Positions 17,497-26,057 of a DNA stretch of 64,000 nucleotides are shown piece by piece (position 1 is the stretch's first letter; each line of letters begins with the position of its first letter). The position numbers and the translations under genes were made by a program. Under the pieces are notes generated by a model. That model made no database searches. It worked only from the letters and a program-made list of their open reading frames with translations, and had not been told where the DNA came from. This DNA comes from Paenibacillus ottowii (GTDB taxonomy: Bacteria > Bacillota > Bacilli > Paenibacillales > Paenibacillaceae): assembly GCF_006874425.1 (NCBI RefSeq), contig NZ_VIJZ01000002.1:593298-657297 (forward strand), in the 5' to 3' direction.

Positions 17497-19383
17497 CTAT
17501 TTTAACACTTTGGCAGATGTCGTTACGTTCTTACCACCATAGGCTACTTTAATACTGGAGCTTCCGCTATCCAAAGCCTTTACCTGACCAGCTGTAACCT
17601 GTACAATCGACGGTTTGGAGGATGTCCATACCGCTGAATTGGTCACATTCGCAGTCGCGCCTGAATCATAAACTGCACTCACGCTAAGCACTTGTGATGA
17701 GCCTTTAGGCAACTTCAGGTTTTTATTGCTCAATACCAGCTTGAGCAGCTTAGGTGTAACCTTAATCTCCACGTTAAAGGACTTATCCTGGTACGTGCCC
17801 GTAATGGTTGCTGTTCCAATTCCAACAGCTTTAATGGAAGACCCTTTTACGACCACTACAGAAGCATTCGATGTTGTCCATTTCACTTTACTGCTCAGCG
17901 TAACTTTTTTACCATCCGTATAATTACCGACGACTTTGATGGACTTACTTCCCTTCAAATTCATTTCAGCACTCGAAAAGCTCGGTGTCAGTGTAGAAAT
18001 GGCTCCCTCCACAATGACAGGCACCTTCACGTATTTATTCATATACACCGCTTTAATTCCTGAGTTGCCGCCACTCACCGCTTTTATTTTTCCATTTCCT
18101 ACTGTAACTGCGGCTGTTGTAGCTACCCAGCTTACCTGGTTGGTAACATCCACTGTTCCGCCACCAGCCATTTGTGCCTTTACGGTCGGAATACTCGTTT
18201 CTTGGCCTGCAACCAATACATATTTTTTCTCAGAAGCCGTCAGCTTGAGAACTTTGTATTGTACGGTCACTGGAATGTCCAGCTTGAGCGCACCTACTGT
18301 CGCTGTCAATGTTGCACTACCTGGGTTGACTGCCACCAGCTTACCATTTGCAATCTTGACTGCACTTTCACTGCTTAAGCTCCATTTCACATCAGATTGA
18401 ACTGCTTTTTTAGCCCCATTGACCAAATAAGCAGATATATTCGGAAGAGAAGTTTTGCTGCCAGTTTCAAGAGCCAGACTGGCTTTGCTTGAGACCAGTT
18501 TTTCGACAGTTGGAAGTACATTAATCTTCAGAGTCTTGCTCAAACCGTGATAGGAAGCTGTAATGGTTGAATTGCCTACATCCATCGGTGTGATTTTACC
18601 TTGCTCTACAGTGGCAACCAGCGAATTAGAGGAAGTCCATTCTGCCGTGTTGGTCACATCTGTTTTGCCGCCAGTCAGGTTTACATCGGTTGCAGTAACC
18701 TGAATTGGAGAGCTACCCATATAGACTGATTTGGAGCCTGACTCACTCAATACCAGTGCCTGGGATGAAGAACGCACATACACGATCAATTGTGCATTCA
18801 GTCCATCTTTGGCGGCTTTAATGTAAGTCACGCCTTTGGCAAGAGGACGTACAAGTCCATTCTCTACGGTAGCCACAGCCTCATTCGTGGATGTCCATTC
18901 CACACCGGACACATTTTCCGTGCCGCCTCCGCTAAGCACACCTTGAGCCGTCAGTTGCTTCGATTCTCCGCCAATGGTCAGATTCAGAGGACCCGCCGGA
19001 TTTAATTGCAGCTTGCTGTAAGGCGATTTTACCGTAATTGTCGTGCTTACCGTTTTCTGGTCATATGTAGCGACAATCTTAATCTGCCCTTTGGATACTG
19101 GGGTAATGAGTCCTTTTTCTACCTTTAAGATACTGGAGTCCCCGGAGATCCATTCAGCTTTGTCGGTTACATCCGTTTTGCCAGTTCCCGACACAGCCCA
19201 CACTCTTAATTGAGCGGGGCTTCCACCCAGATTAACTGTAGTCGGATTTTGACTGTCCCACTGTACCGTGGACGTCGTGTTCTCTTCCGCTTGGATCAAA
19301 CCTGCTGGCCATGCTGAGAATACAAACATCAGCAAAGCAAGTAAGAAGGTACTCCGTTTGCTCATACGTTTCATACGCTCCAT
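17497..19383 (-). CDS. Exported protein with seven BIG2 Ig-like repeats
   Basis: Secreted 628-aa protein. A Sec signal peptide (Lys/Arg-rich start, LLALLMFVFSAWPAGLIQA) ends near residue 32. The remainder is about seven consecutive bacterial Ig-like group 2 repeats of roughly 82-86 residues, each with the pattern WTSSN..VATVE.G.I.P...G...I.A.Y and ending in an alternating Thr/Val strand. No SLH domain, LPXTG motif, catalytic domain or C-terminal membrane anchor is present, so it is either released or held non-covalently to the wall. Such repeats usually act as spacers or in adhesion. AAGGGAGAG precedes ATG 19383. Repeat 4-6 are the most diverged. Confidence 0.85.
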   Translation of the reverse strand: MERMKRMSKRSTFLLALLMFVFSAWPAGLIQAEENTTSTVQWDSQNPTTVNLGGSPAQLRVWAVSGTGKTDVTDKAEWISGDSSILKVEKGLITPVSKGQIKIVATYDQKTVSTTITVKSPYSKLQLNPAGPLNLTIGGESKQLTAQGVLSGGGTENVSGVEWTSTNEAVATVENGLVRPLAKGVTYIKAAKDGLNAQLIVYVRSSSQALVLSESGSKSVYMGSSPIQVTATDVNLTGGKTDVTNTAEWTSSNSLVATVEQGKITPMDVGNSTITASYHGLSKTLKINVLPTVEKLVSSKASLALETGSKTSLPNISAYLVNGAKKAVQSDVKWSLSSESAVKIANGKLVAVNPGSATLTATVGALKLDIPVTVQYKVLKLTASEKKYVLVAGQETSIPTVKAQMAGGGTVDVTNQVSWVATTAAVTVGNGKIKAVSGGNSGIKAVYMNKYVKVPVIVEGAISTLTPSFSSAEMNLKGSKSIKVVGNYTDGKKVTLSSKVKWTTSNASVVVVKGSSIKAVGIGTATITGTYQDKSFNVEIKVTPKLLKLVLSNKNLKLPKGSSQVLSVSAVYDSGATANVTNSAVWTSSKPSIVQVTAGQVKALDSGSSSIKVAYGGKNVTTSAKVLK

Positions 19384-19504
19384 TCGTTTCTCTCCCTTGG
19401 GTTCATTCTATAAAACAGGATATTATTAACAATCCCATTATCCTTTATCGGTAAGCAGCTAACTAAATTGAACCCTTCATCAAAAAAAAGGTGAATTATA
19501 ACAG

Positions 19505-19927
19505 TTAAAGCTCTCCACGCAGTGACCTCACTACAAACAAATGCCCTTCCTTGGATAAGGTTCGTCCATCCTCAAGCGTCACACGGTCTGCCGAGTGACT
19601 AACCAGCTTTACATTGTAAGCAATCAGTTGATCGTCTCTCCAAATCGTCACCGCCGACTGAAAATAAATGGCATTGTCAAACTGTAATGGAACGTTCATG
19701 ACATAACCGAAAGCGTTCAGCCTCGCTGGCTGGCGGCTTTTACGCTCACGCCCCGGAGGAAGCATGGTAATATGCGTAATATTTTCAAAAGGAAAAGCCA
19801 GCATTTTCGGGCCTAAAATAACGCATTTTCGGATATCATCCCATTTTTCAAGTGTGCCGCGCACCTTCTGGGTATGACCGTTGTTGCCGTAATATAAAAT
19901 GACCTGACGTCCCTTCCATTGACGCAT
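19505..19927 (-). CDS. Conserved-type protein of unknown function (140 aa), downstream of ung
   Basis: I do not recognise this family. The protein starts MRQWKGRQVILYYG, looks mostly beta-stranded, and contains FPFENITHITMLPPGRERKSR and EDGRTLSKEGHLFVV. ATG 19927 has GGGAGGTG just upstream; GTG 19933 is a possible alternative. The open frame continues upstream into ung and that part is not coding. It begins 16 bp after the ung stop, so the two are probably cotranscribed, but nothing in the protein suggests DNA repair. Confidence 0.7.
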   Translation of the reverse strand: MRQWKGRQVILYYGNNGHTQKVRGTLEKWDDIRKCVILGPKMLAFPFENITHITMLPPGRERKSRQPARLNAFGYVMNVPLQFDNAIYFQSAVTIWRDDQLIAYNVKLVSHSADRVTLEDGRTLSKEGHLFVVRSLRGEL

Positions 19928-19943
19928 GTCCACACCTCCCGTG

Positions 19944-20612
19944 CTAGCGGTTAGGAATCTCCCACCGAATCGGTTCCATTCCATGCTCCTGCAAAAATGC
20001 ATTGGTACGCGAAAAAGGCTTGCTGCCAAAAAAACCTCTATGAGCCGCCAACGGACTCGGATGAACGGATTTCAGCACCAAATGCTTGCTGGTATCCACG
20101 AAGCTGGCTTTTTTCTGAGCATGGCTCCCCCACAAAATGAACACGGCCGGCTGTTCACGCTCATTAATCGCTTCAATAACAGCATCCGTGAAACGTTCCC
20201 ATCCTATCCCCTGATGAGATTGCGGTTGACCTTCACGCACGGTCAGCACGTTGTTCAGCAGCAGCACACCTTGCTCAGCCCAAGGAACGAGATATCCCTG
20301 ATTCGGAATGGGAGTGCCGACATCGTCGCGCAGCTCCTTGTATATATTTTGTAGAGACGGCGGTGTACGGACACCGGGTCTAACAGAAAAGCTCAATCCG
20401 TGAGCTTGTCCCTCTCCATGATATGGATCTTGTCCCAATATAACCGCTTTGGTCAGATGATATGGCGTTAATTTTAGTGCTGAAAACAAATCTTCTTTTG
20501 GAGGGTATACCTTATGTAACTTGTACTCTCGGGCTAACGTATACCTTAATTCATTAAAGTAAGGCTTTTCGACCTCTTCTCGTAGTACATCATCCCAGTC
20601 ATTCCCGAACAT
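19944..20612 (-). CDS. ung: Uracil-DNA glycosylase
   Basis: Base-excision-repair enzyme of family 1 that removes uracil from DNA. The 222-aa length is normal. The catalytic water-activating loop [18 protein letters not shown] and the C-terminal [21 protein letters not shown] (Leu-intercalation loop) are both intact, as is the [12 protein letters not shown] strand. ATG 20612 has AGGAGA about 7 nt upstream; the frame stays open upstream without a better start. A strong SigA promoter lies 180 bp upstream, leaving an unusually long leader that contains a terminator-like hairpin. Confidence 0.96.
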   Translation of the reverse strand: MFGNDWDDVLREEVEKPYFNELRYTLAREYKLHKVYPPKEDLFSALKLTPYHLTKAVILGQDPYHGEGQAHGLSFSVRPGVRTPPSLQNIYKELRDDVGTPIPNQGYLVPWAEQGVLLLNNVLTVREGQPQSHQGIGWERFTDAVIEAINEREQPAVFILWGSHAQKKASFVDTSKHLVLKSVHPSPLAAHRGFFGSKPFSRTNAFLQEHGMEPIRWEIPNR

Positions 20613-20668
20613 ACCGCAGTCTCCTCTCAATATGTAAATCTGTGAAAGCTGTAAACTTTTGTACAAAC

Positions 20669-20708
20669 AAATAAAGCTGACCCCTCATCCGGAGCCAGCT
20701 TATTTATT
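20669..20708 (-). promoter_or_regulatory. Terminator-like hairpin in the ung 5' leader
   Basis: On the minus strand AAATAAGCTG pairs with CAGCTTTATTT (one bulge) around a GC-rich loop that can extend the stem, followed by TTTATTTGTTTG. It lies between the ung promoter and the ung start. It could attenuate ung, or end a short RNA of about 110 nt made from that promoter. Confidence 0.5.
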
Positions 20709-20791
20709 CGTTACTTGTGTTTCTATGCCGAAGGACCAGAAAAGTTTTCTTACGATAGTCAGCTACCGCGGGGTCTAAATTCGATTTCCTT

Positions 20792-20819
20792 ATTATAGCA
20801 TTCACGGTATTGATGTCAA
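20792..20819 (-). promoter_or_regulatory. Consensus SigA promoter upstream of ung
   Basis: On the minus strand TTGACA (20814-20819) and TATAAT (20792-20797) are both perfect hexamers with 16-bp spacing. The predicted transcript starts near 20785, about 170 nt before ung. Nothing else codes in 20667-20871. Confidence 0.75.
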
Positions 20820-20871
20820 GCAAATGTGTGTTTATAACCGCGCGGAAACTAGCTCCTTATTGCTGTATTTG

Positions 20872-21534
20872 TTACGATTTTGGATGAGCCTTCAGGTATT
20901 CCAATGCATTATATAACATAACAGCAGCCTCGGCGCGTGTAATCTCACTTTTCGGATGAAACTGCCCATTCCCATCCAGGATGTTGATCTTGTACACTAA
21001 CGAGCGTTGAATGCTACCTTGGTAAGAAGGCTCCAGCTCACTTTCATCTGCAATATTCGCAGGTGCGATTTTAATCATGGGGAGAACACCTGCTTTTTCC
21101 ATACCCTGAATCAACATATGGGTGAACTCTTCCTTGGTCAAAGCCTTGCTGGGATGGATATCTTTTGGAATGTCTACGCCGTTATAATATGCGTTGATAA
21201 AAGCTTTAGCGTACCATGCGGAATCTTTAACCTGGCTGAACAGTCCACTCGCCTGCGGAGCCTTGCTCAAATCAATGGCAGCCAAACTGAGCTGAAGTCC
21301 ACCCGAGATCAACTGAATGCCTTGGGCAGCGGTCACTTTAGATGAGGGGAGAAACTGCGTGTCAGAGGCACCTTTAAGTAACCCCCGATCTTTAAGGGAT
21401 ATGATTTTTTCTTTACCACTTACGTGATCCAAATCCTTGAATAAACTGGCTGCCGCAGACAAATGACCTCCAATTGAGAAGGACAATAGAGCTACAGTCG
21501 TAAGGGCTGTGATTGCACTTTTTCTCATGCTCAT
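20872..21534 (-). CDS. Exported SLH-domain protein
   Basis: Secreted 220-aa protein built of S-layer-homology motifs that bind pyruvylated wall polysaccharide. A signal peptide (MRKSAITALTTVALLSFSIGGHLSAAA) is followed by FKDLDHVSGKEKIISLKDRG, a middle motif around DSAWYAKAFINAYYNGVDIP, and a C-terminal SLH unit ending ITRAEAAVMLYNALEYL. No further functional domain is attached, so it may be a small wall protein or a regulator of S-layer order. ATG 21534 has AAGGTGG 8 nt upstream; the GTG start 12 nt earlier overlaps that site. It marks the left border of the PKS region. Confidence 0.85.
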   Translation of the reverse strand: MSMRKSAITALTTVALLSFSIGGHLSAAASLFKDLDHVSGKEKIISLKDRGLLKGASDTQFLPSSKVTAAQGIQLISGGLQLSLAAIDLSKAPQASGLFSQVKDSAWYAKAFINAYYNGVDIPKDIHPSKALTKEEFTHMLIQGMEKAGVLPMIKIAPANIADESELEPSYQGSIQRSLVYKINILDGNGQFHPKSEITRAEAAVMLYNALEYLKAHPKS

Positions 21535-21634
21535 GTTCAGTTCCACCTTGTAGTTGAATTAGGCCGCTTGGGCATTACAACTTCCTTGACGTGGTTCAAG
21601 CTGAAAAGGTTGCGGCAGACTATGTAAGCTAAAT

Positions 21635-21672
21635 AAAAAAACTCTCCTCTGCTTCTAGCAGGGAGAGTTTTT
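21635..21672 (-). terminator. Terminator downstream of aspS
   Basis: AAAAACTCTCC and GGAGAGTTTTT pair, with an inner CTGC/GCAG extension and one bulge. On the minus strand the stem is followed by TTTTTTATTT. It lies about 70 bp after the aspS stop and probably ends the whole PKS-aspS transcription unit. Confidence 0.8.
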
Positions 21673-21739
21673 AGCTCACTCAAGCGGATTAAATTGCGTG
21701 CTGGATTCAGCTTTGCTTTCAATATGTTGTTGAATCCGT

Positions 21740-23509
21740 TTATTCTGTTGGTGGCTGAATATTTTCCAATTTTATATGAACATCTCTCAATTGTTTGTCA
21801 GTAACCTCTGAAGGAGCTCCCATTAATACATCCTGTGCTTTACTGTTCATCGGAAACGCAATAACCTCTCGAATATTCGTTTCATTTGCAATGATCATCA
21901 CAATCCTATCAATTCCCGGTGCTATACCTGCATGAGGAGGTGGTCCAAACTGAAAAGCATTAAAGAGTGCAGGAAATTTACTCTTGATCTCTTCATATGT
22001 ATAACCTGCAATCTCAAAAGCTTTTACCATAATCTCTGTATCGTGGTTACGGACAGCACCCGAAGATAGCTCAATACCATTACATACAATATCATATTGG
22101 TACGCCAGGATATCCAGAGGATTCATATTCAGCAGTGCACCCATACCACCTTGCGGCATCGAAAACGGATTATGGCTAAACTCTATTTTATGCGTAACAG
22201 GGTCCAATTCAAACATAGGGAAATCAACAATCCAGCAAAACTTAAACGTATCCTTTTCCAACAAATCCAGGCTTTTGCCCAATTGATTCCGAACAGCACC
22301 GGCTATTTTTTCGACATTTTCAAGCTCATCGGCAGCAAAAAACAGTGCATATCCCGGACCAGCTTGCGTCACATGGATTAATTCGTTTTTTACCATCTCC
22401 GGAATAAATTTTGCAATCGAACCGCCAAGAGACATATCAGCACTGAACTTAATCCATGAAAGGCCTTTCGCTCCAGCCTCTATAGCAAAGTTCACGATAT
22501 CGTCGTAAAAGCTTCTCGGCTGCCCTTCGCAACCAGGAACAGCAATAACTCTTATCGTTTTATTTTTGAACACTTTAAAATCAGTCTCTGTAAAAAGCTC
22601 TGTAACATCATGGATAATTAACGGGTTTCTTAAATCAGGTTTATCGCTCCCGTATTTGAGGATGGCTTCTTGATAGGGAATTCTACTAAAAGGCTTTGAG
22701 ATTTTATAATCTGTAAATTCAGAAAAAACCTCATACATCATATTTTCAACGACATTAAAAACATCTTCCTGTGTAGCAAAAGCCATTTCCAAATCTAACT
22801 GATAAAATTCGCCAGGTGATCTGTCCGCCCTTGCATCCTCATCTCTAAAGCATGGAGCAATTTGAAAATATTTATCAAAGCCGGAGACCATTAGTAGTTG
22901 TTTGAATTGTTGAGGTGCCTGAGGCAAGGCATAAAATTGACCTGGATGTACTCTACTAGGAACTAAATAGTCTCTGGCGCCCTCTGGAGATGAACTCGTC
23001 AGAATCGGTGTCTGAATCTCTAAAAAATCCAAATCAATCATCTTTTTTCGAATACTTTGAATGACTTTAGAACGAAGTATAATATTATCGTGTAGTTTTT
23101 CGTTGCGCAGATCCAAAAAACGATACTTTAATCTTAAATCTTCTCGGGCTTCATGTGCTGAAGATACTTCAAAAGGCAAGGGAATTATGACCTTCCCTAA
23201 CACTTCTATCTCGCTGGCAACGACCTCAATATACCCGGTTTTCATACGGGGACTGATCGTGCTTTTCGACCTGTGACACACAGTTCCTATAACAGAGATG
23301 GTTGATTCCCTACTGATTTTGGACACAAAATCCTTTAATTCATTAGGATCAGAGACAACGATTTGCGTAACCCCATAATGATCCCTAAGGTCAATAAATA
23401 TAATCCCGCCAAGGTTACGCATATTTTTAACCCAACCTGCAATTTTTACGATTTCCCCGACATGCGTTTGATCCAGCTCTCCACAGTTATGCGTTCTATA
23501 CCTATGCAC
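21740..23509 (-). CDS. aspS: Aspartyl-tRNA synthetase, proteobacterial type, at the end of the PKS cluster
   Basis: Class II synthetase charging tRNA(Asp), 589 aa. An N-terminal OB-fold anticodon-binding domain (about 1-105) precedes the catalytic core, with motif 2 at FRDEDARADR (221-230) and motif 3 at GIAPGIDRIVM. Several blocks match the alphaproteobacterial AspRS family as I know it rather than the Bacillus enzyme: RSPGEFYQLDLEMAFATQED, FSHNPFSMPQGGM, DIVCNGIELSSGAVRNHD and IAFPMNSKAQDVLMGAPSEV. B. subtilis AspRS instead has a QPEFTQIDIEMSF block and GGGSIRI. The start is GTG 23509 with AGAGGG upstream. No hisS is adjacent, unlike the usual Bacillales hisS-aspS pair. It follows the AT-ER gene by 165 bp on the same strand. 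Extra copy and self-resistance role are inferred. Confidence 0.93.
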   Translation of the reverse strand: MHRYRTHNCGELDQTHVGEIVKIAGWVKNMRNLGGIIFIDLRDHYGVTQIVVSDPNELKDFVSKISRESTISVIGTVCHRSKSTISPRMKTGYIEVVASEIEVLGKVIIPLPFEVSSAHEAREDLRLKYRFLDLRNEKLHDNIILRSKVIQSIRKKMIDLDFLEIQTPILTSSSPEGARDYLVPSRVHPGQFYALPQAPQQFKQLLMVSGFDKYFQIAPCFRDEDARADRSPGEFYQLDLEMAFATQEDVFNVVENMMYEVFSEFTDYKISKPFSRIPYQEAILKYGSDKPDLRNPLIIHDVTELFTETDFKVFKNKTIRVIAVPGCEGQPRSFYDDIVNFAIEAGAKGLSWIKFSADMSLGGSIAKFIPEMVKNELIHVTQAGPGYALFFAADELENVEKIAGAVRNQLGKSLDLLEKDTFKFCWIVDFPMFELDPVTHKIEFSHNPFSMPQGGMGALLNMNPLDILAYQYDIVCNGIELSSGAVRNHDTEIMVKAFEIAGYTYEEIKSKFPALFNAFQFGPPPHAGIAPGIDRIVMIIANETNIREVIAFPMNSKAQDVLMGAPSEVTDKQLRDVHIKLENIQPPTE

Positions 23510-23558
23510 GAAATCGCCCTCTTTCTTTTACCCTAGTATCTGCATGGCTTCAATAATG

Positions 23559-23636
23559 AAACCCATGGTCTGATTGCAGATATTGTAAATTTATCTTTCA
23601 TAAATCCGGCCATGGGTTTATTTTTAGAACGTTCTA
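23559..23636. promoter_or_regulatory. Hairpin and 12-bp palindrome between AT-ER gene and aspS
   Basis: AAACCCATGG (23559-23568) and CCATGGGTTT (23610-23619) are perfect 10-bp arms around 41 nt. Just beyond lies the perfect palindrome TAGAACGTTCTA (23625-23636). No T-run follows the hairpin in the aspS direction and no T-box TGGNACCGCG sequence is present. The palindrome could be a repressor site and the hairpin a processing signal, so aspS may be controlled separately from the PKS genes. Confidence 0.45.
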
Positions 23637-23674
23637 CATTTCATTATTAGCTTCTCGCTTTTCCTTGAATCCGA

Positions 23675-26026
23675 CTAGATTGTAAGGCTAGCTGTTAAAG
23701 CTTTGAACCTTTCATTCAAGTGCTCTGCAGTCGCAGCCATTATTTTTTGTCCTATATCGTCAACATGTCTATTCTTCCAATTCTCAAGGGCTGTCCCCTT
23801 CACCCATTGATTAAAAGCGCCGAGGGCAGGTCCACAGTGTACTTGATAATCGACCCTGTTCTTTTTGTCCCCATTAATGGCAAGCCGGGTAGAATAAGTA
23901 AAGTACCATCTAAATATTAAGGCCATCTTCCGTTTTGGGATTCTTTCAGCTTTTTCAATGATTTCTGGCGGGTAATAAGCCTTAATATCTTCGTAGACCT
24001 GTTCGATACTCTTCTTAAAATATTTTTCTTCAATATAATGTTTTGTTTCTCTATCAATTTCATCTATGGAATTATAATTCCGGTAAAGGTCATACAATTT
24101 ATTGGCCCTCGCTGGAAAAAAGACTCCTTTTTTCATAACCTGAACTTTTGCGCCCATTTCAAACATATCCCCTGCTGGAGCGTAGTCCGTATCCTGAATG
24201 TTTAATTGCTGGAGCAAATCCTTTACTTCATCACTAGTCCCTGCTTCAACCGTACACTGATTAATTGAACCAGTCATAATAAAATCAGCACCTAATATAA
24301 ACGCCGCTGATGCAGCTTGTGGAGTCCCGATCCCTCCGGCTGCCCCTACCCTTATGCTTTTGTTGTATTTATACTTTCGGATCGCTTCATCTCTCATCTG
24401 GAGCATTAGCGGAACCAATACATATGCAACTGCATGGTCGGTATGCCCGCCTGAGTCAGCCTCGACGCATAGATCATCTACCATTGGAATTTCCATGCCC
24501 ATCATCGCTTCTTCCCGGCTAATCCTATTTTCCGCCAGCAGCTTATTTATAATATTCTGAGGCGCAGGACTCAGGAAGGCTTCAACCACCTCGGGCCTGG
24601 ATACTTTCGCTATTATTCTGTTCTGTGGCGTTACGCTTCCCTTTTCATTCCGTCTCAGTCCCTTCAGCCTGTACCTTACCAAAGAAGGCGTAATACTCAT
24701 AAACGCAGAGGCTTCAATATTTCTAACACCGTATTTTATGTACAAATCAACGATGTTATTTTCTATGTCTGGGTGATCTGGCACATGAATGAGATTCATT
24801 CCATAGGCTTCGCCACGGTTCAATTCCTTTTGAATATATTTAATAGCTTCCTCCAGAGCATCCATCTTCACTCCCCCTGCTCCAAAAAAGCCCATCATAC
24901 CTGCCTTTCCTGCTTTTACGACCATCTCTTTTGAAGAGATACCCTTATACATAGAACCTATAAGATATGCATACTTAATGCCGTAATCTTGTTTGAATTC
25001 GCTATGACCAAGAGACTCCGCCGTAAATCGTTTGCCAGATGCCGGTACGTCATGCTCAGGTTTTGGTAAGGGGACCTGTTGCTTTACAGATGTTGAATCA
25101 TCACTTCCCAACGTTTCCTTGGACATTCCCTCCCCTACCTGCTCGGTCCGGTCTTCGGCTTCCGTCAGGATCAAGGGCTCTGCTTCTCGTTGTATGGCAT
25201 TAACCAATCCTGCCACGACATTTCCAGGCCCGATCTGAATAAATTGGGTTATCCTTTTACCCATCAGATACCGTATACTTTCCGACCACTTGACCGGACT
25301 CACAATCTGGTTGATCAGCGTGCTTCTTAAATCCTGCTGCTTGTAGGGTCTGGCGTGGACATTTGAAATAACGGGTATTTTGATTTTCGAGAATTCAAAT
25401 GACGCCGCATAAGCCTCAAATTTCTGTCTGGCATTTTCCATATATCTGGAGTGAAATGCTCCACTTACATTCAACACCACATAATTTCTGGCTCCTGCAT
25501 CTTCAAAAATTGGTTTCACTTGCTCGATCATGTCCTTTGGCCCTGAAATGACTATCTGGCTGGGTGAATTAAAGTTGGCAACATCGAGCTCAATTAATTT
25601 ATTTTTCTCCATTACTTCCCGAAACACTTCTTCTTTTAAGCCTAAGACTGCCGCCATTCCGCCGCCAGCAGCCCGAGCCATCAGCTCTCCTCTTTTTTGG
25701 ACCAGCTTCAAGCCAGTTTCAAAGTCAAACGCTTCTGCGGCAAATAAGGCATTATATTCACCCAGGCTATGTCCTGCAACATAGTCGGGTTTCCTTCCGG
25801 TCTCTCTTATTTTTTTTAGGTAACTTAAAGCATTTACGACAAATAACGCCGGCTGGGTAAAATCCGTTTGTCCGAGTTGCTTGGCAGGGTCTTCAAGGCA
25901 CAGCTTCTGAATAGAATAACCAAGAACTGCATCCGCTTTGGCAACCAATGCTGGAAATTCATCAAACAGTCCTTCGCCCATACCTTTCACTTGAGCTCCT
26001 TGTCCAGGGAACAGATATGCAATCAT
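23675..26026 (-). CDS. Free-standing malonyl acyltransferase fused to enoylreductase (PksE/BaeE type)
   Basis: Trans-acting supply enzyme, 783 aa. The N-terminal AT (about 1-290) loads malonyl units onto ACPs: FPGQGAQ at the start, nucleophile Ser87 in GHSLGEY and the His in SGAFHSRYM. A Pro/Gln/Ser-rich linker leads to an FMN-dependent enoylreductase of the PfaD/2-nitropropane dioxygenase type from about 350 onward, with VEADSGGHTDHAVA, AAGGIGTPQAASAAFILGA and TGSINQCTVEAG. Perfect AAGGAGG precedes ATG 26026; the frame continues upstream but only antisense-free overlap with the previous gene would be gained. The PKS modules here have neither AT nor ER domains, so both activities are provided in trans by this protein. 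Confidence 0.93.
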   Translation of the reverse strand: MIAYLFPGQGAQVKGMGEGLFDEFPALVAKADAVLGYSIQKLCLEDPAKQLGQTDFTQPALFVVNALSYLKKIRETGRKPDYVAGHSLGEYNALFAAEAFDFETGLKLVQKRGELMARAAGGGMAAVLGLKEEVFREVMEKNKLIELDVANFNSPSQIVISGPKDMIEQVKPIFEDAGARNYVVLNVSGAFHSRYMENARQKFEAYAASFEFSKIKIPVISNVHARPYKQQDLRSTLINQIVSPVKWSESIRYLMGKRITQFIQIGPGNVVAGLVNAIQREAEPLILTEAEDRTEQVGEGMSKETLGSDDSTSVKQQVPLPKPEHDVPASGKRFTAESLGHSEFKQDYGIKYAYLIGSMYKGISSKEMVVKAGKAGMMGFFGAGGVKMDALEEAIKYIQKELNRGEAYGMNLIHVPDHPDIENNIVDLYIKYGVRNIEASAFMSITPSLVRYRLKGLRRNEKGSVTPQNRIIAKVSRPEVVEAFLSPAPQNIINKLLAENRISREEAMMGMEIPMVDDLCVEADSGGHTDHAVAYVLVPLMLQMRDEAIRKYKYNKSIRVGAAGGIGTPQAASAAFILGADFIMTGSINQCTVEAGTSDEVKDLLQQLNIQDTDYAPAGDMFEMGAKVQVMKKGVFFPARANKLYDLYRNYNSIDEIDRETKHYIEEKYFKKSIEQVYEDIKAYYPPEIIEKAERIPKRKMALIFRWYFTYSTRLAINGDKKNRVDYQVHCGPALGAFNQWVKGTALENWKNRHVDDIGQKIMAATAEHLNERFKALTASLTI

Positions 26027-26057
26027 AGATTTCCTCCTTGTTAGTAGTGGATGTATA

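Noticed and set aside
21537..21722. 61-codon minus-strand frame between the SLH gene and aspS
   Set aside because: It runs through the aspS terminator hairpin and has no ribosome binding site or recognisable composition.
23510..23674. T-box riboswitch upstream of aspS
   Set aside because: The gap is shorter than a usual T-box leader and contains no TGGNACCGCG T-box core or antiterminator arrangement.
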